Of a stretch of 64,000 bases of DNA, positions 11,685-24,200 are shown piece by piece. The notes below the pieces were generated by a model. That model made no database searches, was not told the origin of the DNA, and saw only the letters and a list, made by a program, of their open reading frames with translations. The position numbers were made by a program, and so were the translations under genes. The first letter of the stretch is position 1. Every line of letters begins with the position of its first letter. Source of the DNA: Bathymodiolus brooksi (lineage: Eukaryota > Mollusca > Bivalvia > Mytilida > Modiolidae); the NCBI GenBank assembly GCA_963680875.1, contig OY804588.1:73122829-73186828 (forward strand), in the 5' to 3' direction.

Positions 11685-12240
11685 AAAATGAGTTTTATCC
11701 TATTCCCAATTCCCTTTTGTTAAGCCAATCTTGTAACAAGCTCTGACAAAGAAATTTGGCTACTTCCCCCTCCCCCCCCAAATTTTTAATAGTATAATTT
11801 CATACATGCCAACCCTACCGATTTACGTGGTAATCTACCATGTGGTAGTCTACCGACTTCTTAAGTCTTCTACTGCCTACCGACTTTAGATGTTTTCCTA
11901 CCGATTTAAAAAAAAAAAAAATGTAAAAAAAATGATCGTGAGTTGTTCATATGTTGATTATTCTTGTAGATTTCTACGGCGTATAAATGAGTACAAATTC
12001 AAATTATTTAGGCCCTTTCTGTAATCGTTTTCCTCTTAATTTGTACCTGAAACTTCCATTGGTCAATTCTTTATCATTAAACCAATCAGAAATGGTATTT
12101 AAAATAAAGTTTTGAAGCACTACATTTTGAACTTATGATTCCTAAACATCAACGGATCAATGTCTGAATGAATATGTCCGAAACGCCAGAAAAAAGAAGG
12201 CTAGTTTACGTTATGACAATGTATTTAAGATAGCATGAAC

Positions 12241-12355
12241 CACAGTCGTATGAATTTTAATCATAATTAGAGAAAAATAGTGAAATTTTAGATGTTGGGG
12301 TAATCTAAATTTTCACTATTTTTCTCTATTTATGACTAAAATTCATACGACTGTG
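12241..12355. repeat. 115-bp hairpin (small MITE)
   Basis: Arms starting CACAGTCGTATGAATTTTA (12241) and ending TAAAATTCATACGACTGTG (12355) are near-perfect reverse complements around a ~12-bp centre. It abuts the BED pseudogene and may have inserted into its 5' end. Confidence 0.75.
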
Positions 12356-12357
12356 TA

Positions 12358-12745
12358 TGGACTGATGAGTTTCATTTCATTAAACATTCCCGAAAGGGAA
12401 ATAAATTTGCATTTTGTGAATTCTGCAAGACTGATTTTTCAATCAATCACGGAGGTCATAGTGATGTGACAAAGCATTTAGGTACCGCAAAACATAAGGG
12501 GAACGCTAATGACGTTGTCATCCAGATCCCTGGCAATGTACTGTTTTTACCAGGAAGTAGCAAATCTTCTACAGATAATATATCTCAATCGGTAATAAAT
12601 GCAGAAACATGATTTCAAGGTTTCACAATAGAACATAATCTTCCACTTACAATTAATGATCATTTTACAAGGTTGACCAGACAGCGAGATCGCCAAAAGC
12701 TATTCTTGAGGATGAACAAATTACCTATGCAATCACTTCAGATTT
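12358..12745 (+). pseudogene. BED-type zinc finger of a hAT/ZMYM-like transposase, broken
   Basis: Translation from 12358 starts WTDEF and gives FCEFCKTDFSINHGGHSDV, then TKHLGTAKHKGN. This is the C-x2-C ... H-x4-H pattern and surrounding wording of BED-like fingers in hAT-derived proteins. About 40 residues later the frame has a TGA (12610-12612). Reading on, the same frame gives an EHNLPLTINDHFTRL-like segment. A frame change then gives DSEIAKSYS followed by two TGA codons where the family has Cys and Arg. The order of segments is that expected for the family, so this is one decayed gene. Product: DNA-binding N-terminal part of a transposase; no longer functional. Confidence 0.7.
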
Positions 12746-12910
12746 ACATTTTTTCATGGTTTTATCATACATGTACTATATTTAAAGTTTTGACTACACA
12801 AATTGTATATCCAAAATGCAGCAGAATGCACCATTGTGTGTCCTTCTGAAAAAAAATACCCCCCCCCTCTACCGCTTTTAGTCTCTCGAGGGTTGGTATG
12901 TACATGTATG

Positions 12911-13675
12911 TAATTTTATTGTACCAAAAGTATAAAAAAAATATCAGAGAAAATTATGATTTGAATTGATACCTTCAATTGAATAGTTCTCAGAGGCTTT
13001 TTTAACCAAGTAAAATCGTTTTAAAAATGTTTGTTATGTTATTGAAACATTTGTGACAATTAAAATGTATTCAAAATTCTCTGTTCAGATATTTAGAAAT
13101 TGTTAGCCAAATATGTGGTCCCTGGTCATTGCCATCAGAATACCTATCTACAATTGTGACATAGAGGGTGAAATTTCAAATTGGACAAATTGACATAATT
13201 TTGGTCGTAAAATAATATCAATATGATATATTTTTCAGATTCAGTTGCTCAGTGCAATATATGAAGATAAAAAAAAAAATTTCAACTTTTATTAGCAAAA
13301 AGGTTTTAAAATGATAACAAATACAGACTTACTTCCTCAGAGGTATCATTTTCTTTTGGGTATGGTAAGAGACCTAAATGTATTTCCATTTGATAATGAT
13401 ATGAAATAGGCACATTTTGGTACCAAACTTTGTATATATCATGAAAAAACAGTTTCAGTATATCAAAGAAACACTATTTTTATTATATATTTTAAAAAAT
13501 CTGGTAATTAAAGTTTTCATACAAGCATAAAAAATATGATCTAATGAGGCTTAATAGTTGTAAATCAATTATTTATATATGCCTAATAAATATAACAAAA
13601 GTTAAGTTAAGTTGATCATTGGTGGTATAAACTAGAGGTAACCAAATGAAAATACTGTCCATTTTTTTTATATTT
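12911..13675. other. Unassigned AT-rich stretch
   Basis: No ORF or recognised repeat. It is continuous in composition with the motif block that follows. Confidence 0.5.
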
Positions 13676-15279
13676 TGTCACACTCCTGACACATTTTTCT
13701 AAAAGATAAATACACCTAATATCAAGCTCAATGCAATCATTGTTGGTCACAATAACTTTTTTAAGTAGTAGTACATAATCTATTTTGACTGAAAAAAGGT
13801 TTCCCTTGAATATATTTCATTTTTGCATTGTTATACTATCATAATTATAATAAATGACAACTCAGTTTTCAACCATTTATACATCTTTTCAAGAGTATAG
13901 TGCTTATTGAGAATTAGATAATTCCCCCGAGACAATTACAAGCAGTTTTATGGAGGCTTTATGCTTACAAAATAATCTATTTCTTAAATAAAATTGTCAC
14001 ACTCCTGATTCCCTCTCGAAAATAATATAACCAACATATTCTTTCCAAACTAAAAGTTTTATTTCTTCAAAAGCTTATAAATATTTCTTACAGTTAACAG
14101 TAAATATTAAAAGAAGAATCAAATTATGTTTTTGCTTTTTCTAATGATGAGTGTGCTAATTATTTGCCCTTTAGGAAGTTATCTTATCAAAAATGGTTAA
14201 AATGGATTTGAAATTTATTAAAACTAGTAATAGATCATCTTTTCTTAGTATAAAATTACTTTTTAGTGGTTTTCAAATTAGTTTCCCCATGTTTCTCAAT
14301 AATTTACTCTGCTAAAAAACTCCCTACTGCAATTGCAATCGACATTTAATGTTTTTATGTCAGGAGTGTGACATTACTGTTGAATGAAAAATTATTTATA
14401 AATTTTCAAAAATGCTATATCAAAAGAATGAAAATGTTTTATGAAAGGCAAGATATATTAAAGTAAGTATTCTGTTTATCTAACGCAACATACATCAATT
14501 TTTCATTTAGAAAAAAATCCATATTTTGACATGTTTTAAGAAAATATAACCCTTTATCATCACTTATTATGAGAAAGGTGTCATGCAATATACAAAAATA
14601 CTATAATTATTACTCATTGTTTATATGTAATTAAATTGAAAACATTGTGGAAGTTTGTAGAAGCATGGTTTATTATTTTTTTTATTTAAAAGATATGCCT
14701 ATTAAAAGTGTCACACTCCTGACATTAGTAATTTTGATTTCCTAGCTATGCTATGTCATATATCAAAGCTATTTCCAACTTTTTTCTTTGATTGGGTCAG
14801 GAGCTTTTGGAAAATAAAGAAAATTGTGAACTATTAAAGCATACAACATAGTACTATACAACTAAAATCAAATGTCACACTCCTGACATTTTTTGTGTCT
14901 CTCCGTATGCAAGCCCAATTTTAAAACTATCATATTCATCCAGTCTAATACTACTAAATTATTATAACTAATGTTTTTTTACAACATATTTTGACTTTTC
15001 TGAACTAATTAGTCTCAACAATGAAAAACTATTAAGGTTTAATTTGACATTTGTACAATTTTCCAAGTTAAATTTATTCACGTACACTAATTTAAAAAAT
15101 AGAATAATTTTTTGTCGCAGAATCATAGGGTCAAAAAGCATATAGATATTTGAAGTAAAATGGTACGAAATTATAGAATACCATCTTTCTTTAATATATT
15201 TTTTATTTTATTTTTTCTATCATCGAGGTAAGTTAAGGCAATTTAAAGTTTGTCACGCTAAAACGTCACACTCCTGACA
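13676..15279. other. AT-rich block with six TGTCACACTCCTGACA motifs
   Basis: The 16-mer TGTCACACTCCTGACA, or a near-complete form, occurs at 13676-13691, 13995-14008, 14358-14373 (minus strand), 14709-14724, 14873-14888 and 15264-15279. The arms TGTCA/TGACA are inverted around CACTCC. The sequence between copies is not obviously repeated, and there is no ORF. The copy number is far above chance for a 14-16-mer in 1.6 kb. The function is unknown. Confidence 0.7.
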
Positions 15280-17246
15280 AATTTGACCAGTTTTTAGAGG
15301 ATAACTTTTTAACCGGAAGAGCAATCTCCATGACACTTTTCATGAAGATAACTGTTACCATTGTGCTTGTTTTAAGATATTTATCTTTTTTTCATATCAT
15401 TTAATATTCAAATTATTCTCTGAAAATGAAAAGTCTTCATTTTTTTGAAAATCACCCATTTAGTAACTTTAGTCTGGCTGGCTGATATAGAATGTGGGAT
15501 TACAGGCAATCCATGAGGATCTCAAAATTGACAACACAAATTGTAAAACATTTAATTATTATTTTTCATGTCTTCACATCAGTAAAACTGTCATCATTCA
15601 TGTTTGATATCTTGTTCTAAATAATCCTGAAACAAATGATAACAGTCTATGTGACAATTATCAGTCATGAATATATATAAAAAGCTCTTATAATGATGAA
15701 TTCTGATTTATGTCTCCCCCGAAAAAGAGAGAAAAAGAAAAACATCATTTTCATGACCCAATATTGACTTTGGATTGAACCCCAGAAATGCTTTAGAATG
15801 CAGGATTGTGTGCCCAACGTTCAAAAATTTTCTGGATCCCCACCAACCTTTTGGGGCCTGTTCAATTTGAAAAATATCCTGTTTAAATAAAATGAAGTGA
15901 AAACCCTGGTGTTAATAAAGTTGCATTTCTCTGAAATGATACCTCCGTGAAATTCATAAACATAAATACACCACGAAATAGGGTACAAATACAGTATTTT
16001 TCCATTTATGGTTCTTAAAAGAACATTCTTTAATTTCTCCCATTGTGAAATTTTTTACCCTCACATAGTGATAACATGAGTGTTACCTACAATCGATTGC
16101 TGGTCGTTTTAACGGCAAAGATGTTAATAATGAATGACAAGATTAGTAATCAAAACTTGTCGACATCGCTGATTAACGAGTTTCTGTTCATTTATACATT
16201 TACATGTATAATGTGCTTTCCATCATGAAATTTAATATATAATCGGGTTTGATATTTATTTAATTCCAAACAAGTTGATTTCTTCTTTTTTTAAGAATGT
16301 TGAGCAGAATGTTTGATTGTTTCTCTTGTGAGAGCTAGTACCGTCACGGTATGTGTTTTCGTGTGTCATCTGTTTTCGTTTTATCCATTTTATTTTGATT
16401 TCCACAGTACACGCATTATTTTTGACGTGTCTTCCGGTTTCTACTTATGGAACATAAACAAGACTACAGCGTGACATCTGTAAAAGATGTTAAAGTTTGC
16501 TTTCAAAGACGTAAGTACCAAAAAAACAGTGAACCTACCTACTGAACCATACTTTTTGTAATGCTAAAAATTTACTTCATTTATAAAGTAGCTGGAAAAA
16601 AATCCAGAAGGGCTAAATAAAATTTAACTATGTCGTCTGCCTCTCAGACACCTGATCTTCCTGTCATGTAACTGTCAATGGGTCACTGATCGTACTTGTA
16701 AACAAAAGAGCTGACTGAAATGTGCCTGTTTCTTATATAAAATACATGTCATTTCTGGATTTTATATTCGTTTCCATCCCGTATATCGGCCTTGTTATTA
16801 CTTCACACGAAAACAGATGACACCATTTTACTGACAACAAAAGTTGCCAGATAATCGATAGTATATTAAAATACAAGAATGGCTTTAAAAACAATCTTAT
16901 GTACAAAGAAATATTTAACTAGCCATTCTTTGAAAATTCCAATCGTCATATGAATGAAGGGTTAACACTGTTAATCGCTATATCGGAAAATCGATGATAG
17001 CACGAAAACCGATAACACGATGCTATACAAGTATACAACTAACAAGTATATATTTGGAAGTGACAGTCTCCCAAAAATTCCCTCATTTTCCCTTAAGTTA
17101 AGGAAAGTGAGTGATTGTCTTTTTAACACAAAAGGAGAATTTTTTTGATATATCAAGGTGCGAACAAGTTACATTCAAAGAATGATAATGTTGTCTGCTT
17201 TGTTCTAGACCTGAACATGCTTAGTTGCATTTTTTTAGTGGTAGCT
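15280..17246. other. Unassigned AT-rich stretch
   Basis: No coding evidence. A short inverted pair (GTGTCATCTGTTTTCG near 16362, CGAAAACAGATGACAC near 16808) may mark a degraded MITE of about 470 bp. Confidence 0.4.
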
Positions 17247-17335
17247 ACAAGTCTGTGCCTGTGGGTAGACATGTCGCTCCACTCAGAAACAATATCCTGA
17301 TTCTGAGCCGACTAGTCTTTGCTCTTATATATAAT
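17247..17335 (-). mobile_element. SINE family 3 fragment
   Basis: The minus strand reads AGAGCAAAGACTAGTCGGCT then a GAGTGGAGCGACATGTCTAC segment, matching the 3' part of copies at 1580 and 63502. It lies just left of the 17355 element. Confidence 0.55.
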
Positions 17336-17683
17336 TACCTCTTTATGCTACATGCATAGATGCCAACCCCTTTTTGGTGCAATTAGTAACAAGTAACAAA
17401 AAGTTGAGATGTCAGTAATTTGTGATTTTTTTCAGTAATCATAATTTTTCATAAAATTTTACCATAATCGTACTACAGACTAGGCACAAAGTGATGAGCA
17501 AATGATTTCCTTTAATTGTGACAACTAGATGCAAAATTGATGAGCAACAAAAAGAAATAAAAAGTTAAGTTTTAATACATGTATGTTCACTTACAAATGT
17601 ATTCTATGTTTCAACTTACTGTCAATAGAAATGAAAATTTCCTGAAGTGGCCCTCCCTCACCCTCCCATGGAATAATTAATGT

Positions 17684-17956
17684 CTAATTCTGGAGTGCCT
17701 GATATGTTGTTGACTTGGCACTTTTGAACTGTTTTGTTGTATATGTGTGTTCATCCCGACCACCGTGCTGAATGGACAAGTCTTGTTTGCAATATTTGCA
17801 ATAGGCATAATGTTTCCGTGTCGATTTCATAAGGCAAGAGAAGAATATTCGGGACGAAATCGTTGTCCCAATTTTCTTTTCTTCGCTGCAGAAGCTTCTT
17901 CTTCTTCTTTGGTTACGGAAAACCATCAACGTACTGATGTTTACTTTCCGGCGCAT
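17684..17956 (-). pseudogene. Second BED-type zinc finger fragment
   Basis: The 90-residue frame contains YCKYCKQDLSIQHGGRDE, the same C-x2-C finger core as at 12358. The His pair after it is disturbed (HTYTTKQFKSA). The basic, Arg-rich N-terminal half reads better in another frame up to about residue 50, so a frameshift sits near 17825-17840. The host element's 14-bp ends suggest this was its transposase N-terminus. Not functional. Confidence 0.6.
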
Positions 17957-18139
17957 GCCTGGTAAAATGTTTTCAAATTTATAAAATTTTTCAGAACATA
18001 GATAATTTATTTGATATAATTGTTATTATTATTTTTTAGTTTTATATTATCAGTTTTTACAATTTTTCTTTTAATTTAGGATTTTTACAATTTTTTTATT
18101 TTTTATTTTTCATTTATTAAGATAAAAACATGATTTCTG

Positions 18140-18656
18140 TTTATTTTATTCTGTGTGGATAAGTATCAAGGAGCACATTGTGAGTGAGTGCACCCTTGAA
18201 GGATTCTGTAGTGGTGTTTTTGGTTATGTCAGGGGATAATTTGTTCCAGTCTTTAATGGTTTAACAAAAGAAAGAAAATTTATAACTGTCTTTATTGCAT
18301 TGGATTTGTCTGTAGGAGTCTTTTCGGGAAGATCTTGTCGTAGACTGGCTCTGAAGTAATATATTTTGTGTAGGGATAGCGATATTTTCATTTATTACTT
18401 TGTGAAACATTATGAGCCTAGTTCTTAGTCGGCGTTCTTGTAGAGTTTGCCAATTCATGGTGTTTAACATCTCAGACACACTGCTGGTGTTATGATGTCT
18501 GTTGCATGTATACCTGGCTGCCCGTCGCTGTACCTTTTCTAGCGAGTTGATGTTTTCGTTTGTGTGAGGATCCCAAACAGTCCAGCAGTATTCTAATTTG
18601 GGTCTTATTAGGGTTTGATATGCTCGTTCTTTTATTGTTCCCTCAGACATCGCGAA
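18140..18656 (-). pseudogene. 3' end of a non-LTR retrotransposon reverse transcriptase
   Basis: The frame carries YQTLIRPKLEYCWTVWDP, then EKVQRRAARYTCNR and LNTMNWQTLQERR, the thumb/C-terminal signature of CR1/Jockey-type LINE reverse transcriptases. After 18261 an in-frame TAA interrupts an otherwise continuing frame (TIKDWNKLSPDI, then SFKGALTH) that ends near 18140. An A-rich tail follows on that strand, as expected for a LINE 3' end. The upstream catalytic domain is absent. It is a 5'-truncated, dead copy inside the 17355 element. Confidence 0.75.
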
Positions 18657-18970
18657 ATTGACAAAAACGTGCTGTGTTCATTAACTACTCGGGATCGAAC
18701 AAGAAATGGATAGATCGTTTTCTACTATAGATAGTCCCGAGAATCTCTAAAGGATTAAATAATCGAAATCCCTCAAGCGCTTATCATTACGCGATTTTAA
18801 CATACAATGAAGCGTCTAAATGATCACAATGATATTTAAATGGGAACGGTTCCGGGCCGGCCATAATCGGAAATCCGTAACAAGTAGACTGTTGACCATA
18901 ACACCGTAATTTTGGCCCGAAATTCGTAACAATTACGGAAAAATCGTAATGGTTGGCATCTATGTACATG

Positions 18971-19370
18971 TATGACATCTTCCATATAAGTGAAAATAAA
19001 AACTTCCCACATATCGGTACCTGATTATTCCAACCATCGTCTTTTTTAATATTTTTTTTAACAAAAATGTAAAATGAAGTTTAAAATTGAAGAAAATTTG
19101 ATTTTCTAATCACGGCATATCAGAAATTTGAAGAATTTGGAGTTTTAAAAAAATGTTGCTATATATATGCCATATTTGAAGGACGGAAATGGACGGAAAA
19201 GACTGACATTTCAACCTAATATTTTACGTATTTCTTTTTAACTAGAACAATAAAAGGTGTGTCTAAAAATTGTCATGCTCATAAGAATTGAAATGGATAC
19301 CATGATTTACTGTAAACATGTAACTGTTTAGTCTGTAGTCTGATTTCAGAAAATAAGTGTGCTAATGTCA
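18971..19370. other. Unassigned stretch
   Basis: No ORF or named repeat. It includes GGACGGAAATGGACGG near 19180, reminiscent of the short tract at pearl 3' ends. Confidence 0.3.
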
Positions 19371-19900
19371 CCCAAAGTGTGTCGCTAACGTCATCACTTG
19401 ACAGAATATTTTGTGTCTAACGTCATCATTTGGCAGAATATTTTGTGTCTAACGTCATTACAATGTATCTACTTGGAAATCAAATTTTGTTGAAATCAAA
19501 GTTGTTTGAAAATTTCCAATATATTGGTGGCCATTTTGAAAATGGCGGCTCAAAATAAATCAGCAGCCAAACACATGAACTCGGGAACCTAAACTCTACC
19601 TGAAAATAAATTTTCGTTGCAAATCAGAGCACATAGAATTTTTTACCGTTTGTTGGCGGCCATCTTGATAATTTTGAAAAATTCCTGCACATCACAGCAT
19701 GGTGATCAATCATCCTACAATGTTTCATGAAGTTACTTTAAACAGTCTTCATGGGCAGAATACAGAAGAAACGAAGCAAAAACAATAAGTCACCAACTTC
19801 GTTTTGGAGACTTAATGAAGATAGATCAAACAGAAAAGAAGATATTTCAGACCACTCATAGAGTGGGGACCACTATCAAAATGGTCAGTCATGGTACCAC
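19371..19900. repeat. Short tandem repeat followed by a diverged core-repeat region
   Basis: A ~38-bp unit (GTCTAACGTCATCA...GACAGAATATTTT) is present about twice at 19375-19450. It is followed by two segments bearing GGTGGCCATTTTG and GGCGGCCATCTTG (19525, 19653) like monomers of the pearl arrays but otherwise unrelated. The ends are not identified. Confidence 0.35.
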
Positions 19901-20281
19901 TCTTTCTGTACTGTAGACATTAATTGAGCTTAATCTACTGATCAATCATACAAATGATTTTTTTTCTTTATAACTGATTGTTACAAACGTGCAAAACCAG
20001 TTAGTTTGTAGATTCTCATCAACTTATAAGAAACAAAAAGCACTTTAAATAGCAATGATGCTAATCTGGGATCCTGGTGAATATCCTAAGCGGCTCTCAT
20101 TCTGGGCCACATCAATATCGACTCAGGTCAGCGCTGATGAGTTCTCCTGTATATTCAGGGCTCTACAATTCATACCAGCTCCCACTAGCCCTTGGCTAGT
20201 AAGGAAACATTTTTTACTCGCCAACAAAAGTATGTTACTTACAAGTCAATTATAACTACGGTACTATTACTAGTCTATATA

Positions 20282-20534
20282 CAGTACAGCCATAGTAGAG
20301 ACATAGTGTGATAAATCACTGTGATAGACGTATCACTCATCTTAGTGATTTTTGTTCTATTAAATATATCTTCAAAATTTCTTTTACATTTAGAGTGTTA
20401 CTTACTATCACCCAAAAGGCATATCAGAATAAGTAAATGGATTAAACACCAAAAGATATATCAGTATCACTAATAAGAGTGATACGTCTATCACAGTGTC
20501 TGAGTGATTTATCACGCTATGTCTCCGACTACTG
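20282..20534. mobile_element. TA-flanked mariner-type MITE
   Basis: The ends CAGTA...GAGACATAG and CTATGTCTCCGACTACTG are inverted with an 8-bp insertion on the left. Inner arms include GTGATAAATCAC and TGATAGACGTATCACTC. TA flanks at 20280 and 20535 fit Tc1/mariner target choice. There is no coding capacity. Confidence 0.7.
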
Positions 20535-20832
20535 TAACTCCAAAATGTATTGATACCAATTCATACTATATAACTCCAATATGTATTCATTTGTAAACAA
20601 TTATTAATGCCCTGAATGAGACATGAGATGCTATTTGTATTTTTGTTTGTTTTTGTACTTGTCTTTTTTATTTATTAAAACTTGTAAATAAAGAAACATA
20701 AAATAATTAAAAGAGTAAATTTTGAACTAATAGTCTAAATATCCGGGCGTGCCTTCCTTCAAAAATCATAATGTATACGGTACATGACGTCGTAACTGCA
20801 ATCATACACGAGCCACGAAAACTTCGACTTCC

Positions 20833-20997
20833 CTACATCTTGGAATTTACACATTCAGCTTTAGAACCTTCATCAGTATTTTCGATTGATACTTCCCACC
20901 ATGCTGCATCGGGCAGGTCAGTTTCATAATCAGTTGATTCAACCGATTTATTTTTAGCGAAGAATTTTGTAAGAAGGTTTTGTTTTTTGCTCATCAT
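20833..20997 (-). CDS. 54-residue ORF with a PIP-box-like start, hAT-element N-terminus
   Basis: The frame starts MMSKKQNLLTKFFAKNK. QNLLTKFF fits the PCNA-interacting consensus (Q, hydrophobic at +3, two aromatics at +6/+7). Many hAT/ZMYM-type transposase proteins begin in a similar way (Lys-rich, then Q-x-x-L-x-x-F-F), which is family knowledge rather than a search result. The remainder is acidic and ends ECVNSKM then TAG. It sits in the right half of the 20156-21234 element on the minus strand, so it is probably the first exon or remnant of that element's transposase gene. No downstream exon was found. Confidence 0.45.
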   Translation of the reverse strand: MMSKKQNLLTKFFAKNKSVESTDYETDLPDAAWWEVSIENTDEGSKAECVNSKM

Positions 20998-21289
20998 GGT
21001 CTCTTGCAAGCATTACAAGTACGTGATTTAAAACTTTTACATCTGAGTCAATTGTGCGGTTTAAAAGACCGGATAATCAAAGTCGGAAGTTAAATTGAAA
21101 AATATGATCGGTGATAGAACGAAAATTTTCCGCATATATAAACTCGCCGTCTGGCAATCAATACAGAATTTTTACTCGTATTTTACAATAGTAGCTCGCA
21201 AATGCAAGTGCTTTGGTCGCAGTTTAGAGCCCTGATATTGGGCGAACACATTGGCCGGAGTGGCTTAGGGAATTAGTAGCGGAAGAAAA

Positions 21290-24200
21290 ACCAGAGGCTC
21301 TCAAGAGCCTGTATCGTTCACCTGGTTATAAAAAAACCCAATTGGTCCTATGTAAAAACTATGTCCTGCAGTGGTAGTCATCTTGGAATTACGATCAACA
21401 TAAAAAACACAAAGTTTGTAAAGGACCTTCCAATGATTGATGCATAGTTTAGGTTCAATCAGTGCAATAGCTTCAGAGAAGAAGATATTTCTGTATTTTC
21501 CCGATATGGTCCTGTGTTAATACTATGACCTGTGGTGGCAGCCATCTTGGATTTCCGATCGGCATAAAAAACAGAGGACCCTCCAATGATCATTCCTGGG
21601 CAGTTTGGTTTCAGAGAAGAAGCGTTTTGAAACATTTTCCCCATAGGGTCCAATGTTAAACAAGTCCTGCCGTAGCCGCCATTTTGAATTTCATATCAGA
21701 ACAAAAAACATAAAGTTTGTAGAGGACCATCCAATGAACATTCATGTACAGTTTGGCTTTAATCATATTTGTAGTTTCTGAGAAGAAGGCATTTGAATAT
21801 TTTCCCTTAGGGTCCAATGCTAATCTATGTCCTGCGGTGGTGGCCATCTTGGATATCCGATCGGCATAAAAAACACACACCTTGTAGAGGACCTTCCAAT
21901 GATCATTCCTGGGCAGTTTGGTTTCAATTATCCTAGTGGTTTCAGAGAAGAAGCGTTTTGAAACATATTTCCCATAGGGTCCAATGTTAAACTAAGTCCT
22001 GCCGTAGCCTCCATTTTGAATATCATATCGGAACAAAAAACGTAAAGTTTGTAGAGGACAATCTAATGAACATTCATGTACAGTTTGGCTTTAATCCTAT
22101 TTGTAGTTTCTGAGAAGAAGGCATTTGAATATTTTCCCTTAAGGTCCAATGTTAATCTATGTATTGCGGTGGCGGCCATCTTGGATTTCCGATCGACATA
22201 AAAAACATAAAATTTGTAGAGGACCTTCCAATGATCATTCCTGGGCAGTTTGGTTTCAATTGTCCAAGTGGTTTCAGAGAAGAAGCGTTTTGAAACATTT
22301 TTCCCATAGGGTCCAATGTTAAACTAAGTCCTGCCGTAGCCGCCATTTTGAATTTCATACCGGAACAAAAAACGTAAAGTTTGTAGAGGACAATCTAATG
22401 AACTTTCATGTACAGTTTGGCTTTAATCATATTTGTAGTTTCTGAGAAGAAGGCATTTGAATATTTTCACATAGGGTCCAATGTTAATCTATGTATTACG
22501 GTGGCGGCCATCTTGGATTTCCGATCGGCATAAAAAACATAAAATTTGTAGAGAACCTTCCAATGACTATTCCTGGGCAGTTTGGTTTCAACTGTCCTAG
22601 TGGTTTCAGAGAAGAAGCATTTTGAAACATTTTCCCCATAGGGTCCAATGTTAAACTAAGTCCTGCCGTAGCCGCCATTTTGAATTTCATATCGGAACAA
22701 AAAACGTAAAGTTTGTAGAGGACCATCCAATGAACATTCATGTACAGTTTGGCTTTAATAATATTTGTAGTTTCTGAGAAGAAGGCATTTGAACATTTTC
22801 CCATAGGGTCCAATGTTAATCTATGTATTACGGTGGCGGCCATCTTGGATTTCCGATCGGCATAACAAACATAAAATTTGTAGAGAACCTTCCAATGATC
22901 ATTCCTGGGCAGTTTGGTTTCAACTGTCCTAGTGGTTTCAGAGAAGAAGCGTTTTGAAACATATTTCCCATAGGGTCCAATGTTAAACTAAGTCCTGCCG
23001 TAGCCTCCATTTTGAATATCATATCGGAACAAAAAACGTAAAGTTTGTAGAGGACAATCTAATGAACTTTCATGTACAGTTTGGCTTTAATCCTATTTGT
23101 AGTTTCTGAGAAGAAGGCATTTGAATATTTTCCCTTAAGGTTCAATGTTAATCTATGTATTGCGGTGGCGGCCATCTTGGATTTCCGATCGACATAAAAA
23201 ACATAAAATTTGTAGAGGACCTTCCAATGATCATTCCTGGGCAGTTTGGTTTCAATTGTCCAAGTGGTTTCAGAGAAGAAGCGTTTTGAAACATTTTTCC
23301 CATAGGGTCCAATGTTAAACTAAGTCCTGCCGTAGCCGCCATTTTGAATTTCATACCGGAACAAAAAACGTAAAGTTTGTAGAGGACAATCTAATGAACT
23401 TTCATGTACAGTTTGGCTTTAATCATATTTGTAGTTTCTGAGAAGAAGGCATTTGAATATTTTCCCTTAAGGTCCAATGTTAATCTATGTATTGCGGTGG
23501 CGGCCATCTTGGATTTCCGATCGACATAAAAAACATAAAATTTGTAGAGGACCTTCCAATGATCATTCCTGGGCAGTTTGGTTTCAATTGTCCAAGTGGT
23601 TTCAGAGAAGAAGCGTTTTGAAACATTTTCCACATAGGGTCCAATGTTAAACTAAGTCCTGCCGTAGCCGCCATTTTGAATTTCATATCGGAACAAAAAA
23701 CGTAAGGTTTGTAGAGGACCATCCAATGAACATTCATGTACAGTTTGGCTTTAATAATATTTGTAGTTTCTGAGAAGAAGGCATTTGAACATTTTCCCAT
23801 AGGGTCCAATGTTAATCTGTGTATTGCGGTGGCGGCCATCTTGGATTTCCGATCGACATAAAAAACATAAACTTTGTAGAGGACCTTCCAATGATCATTC
23901 CTGGGCAGTTTGGTTTCAACTGTCCTAGTGGTTTCAGAGAAGAAGCGTTTTGAAACATTTTCCCCATAGGGTCCAATGTTAAACTAAGTCCTGCCGTAGC
24001 CGCCATTTTGAATTTCATACCGGAACAAAAAACGTAAAGTTTGTAGAGGACCATCTAATGAACATTCATGTACAGTTTGGCTTTAATCATATTTGTAGTT
24101 TCTGAGAAGAAGGCATTTGAATATTTTCCCATAGGGTCCAATGTTAATCTATGTATTGTGGTGGCGGCCATCTTGAATTTTCGATCGGCATAAAAAAACC

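Larger units (their letters stand above)
11801..12910. mobile_element. hAT-like element with 6-bp target duplication and a BED remnant
   Basis: The inverted ends are CATACATGCCAACCCT (11801) and AGGGTTGGTATG plus TACATGTATG (ending 12910). TAATTT flanks both sides (11795-11800, 12911-12916). The element at 17355-18964 has related ends (ATGCCAACC) and also carries a BED finger. The interior holds a hairpin and a broken BED finger, with no full transposase. Confidence 0.65.
17355..18964. mobile_element. hAT-like element with perfect 14-bp ends and 6-bp target duplication
   Basis: The ends are CATAGATGCCAACC and its exact complement GGTTGGCATCTATG. TACATG is duplicated at 17349-17354 and 18965-18970. 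Inside are a broken BED finger (17684-17956, minus) and a LINE 3' fragment (18140-18656, minus). The element is close in end sequence to 11801-12910. Confidence 0.8.
20156..21234. mobile_element. CAGGG-ended hAT-like element with 5-bp target duplication
   Basis: The ends are CAGGGCTCTA (20156) and TAGAGCCCTG (ending 21234). ATATT is repeated at 20151-20155 and 21235-21239. The CAGGG start is typical of hAT; the 5-bp duplication fits the hAT5-type variant rather than the usual 8 bp. Inside are a TA-flanked MITE (20282-20534) and a 54-codon ORF (20833-20997, minus). Confidence 0.75.
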
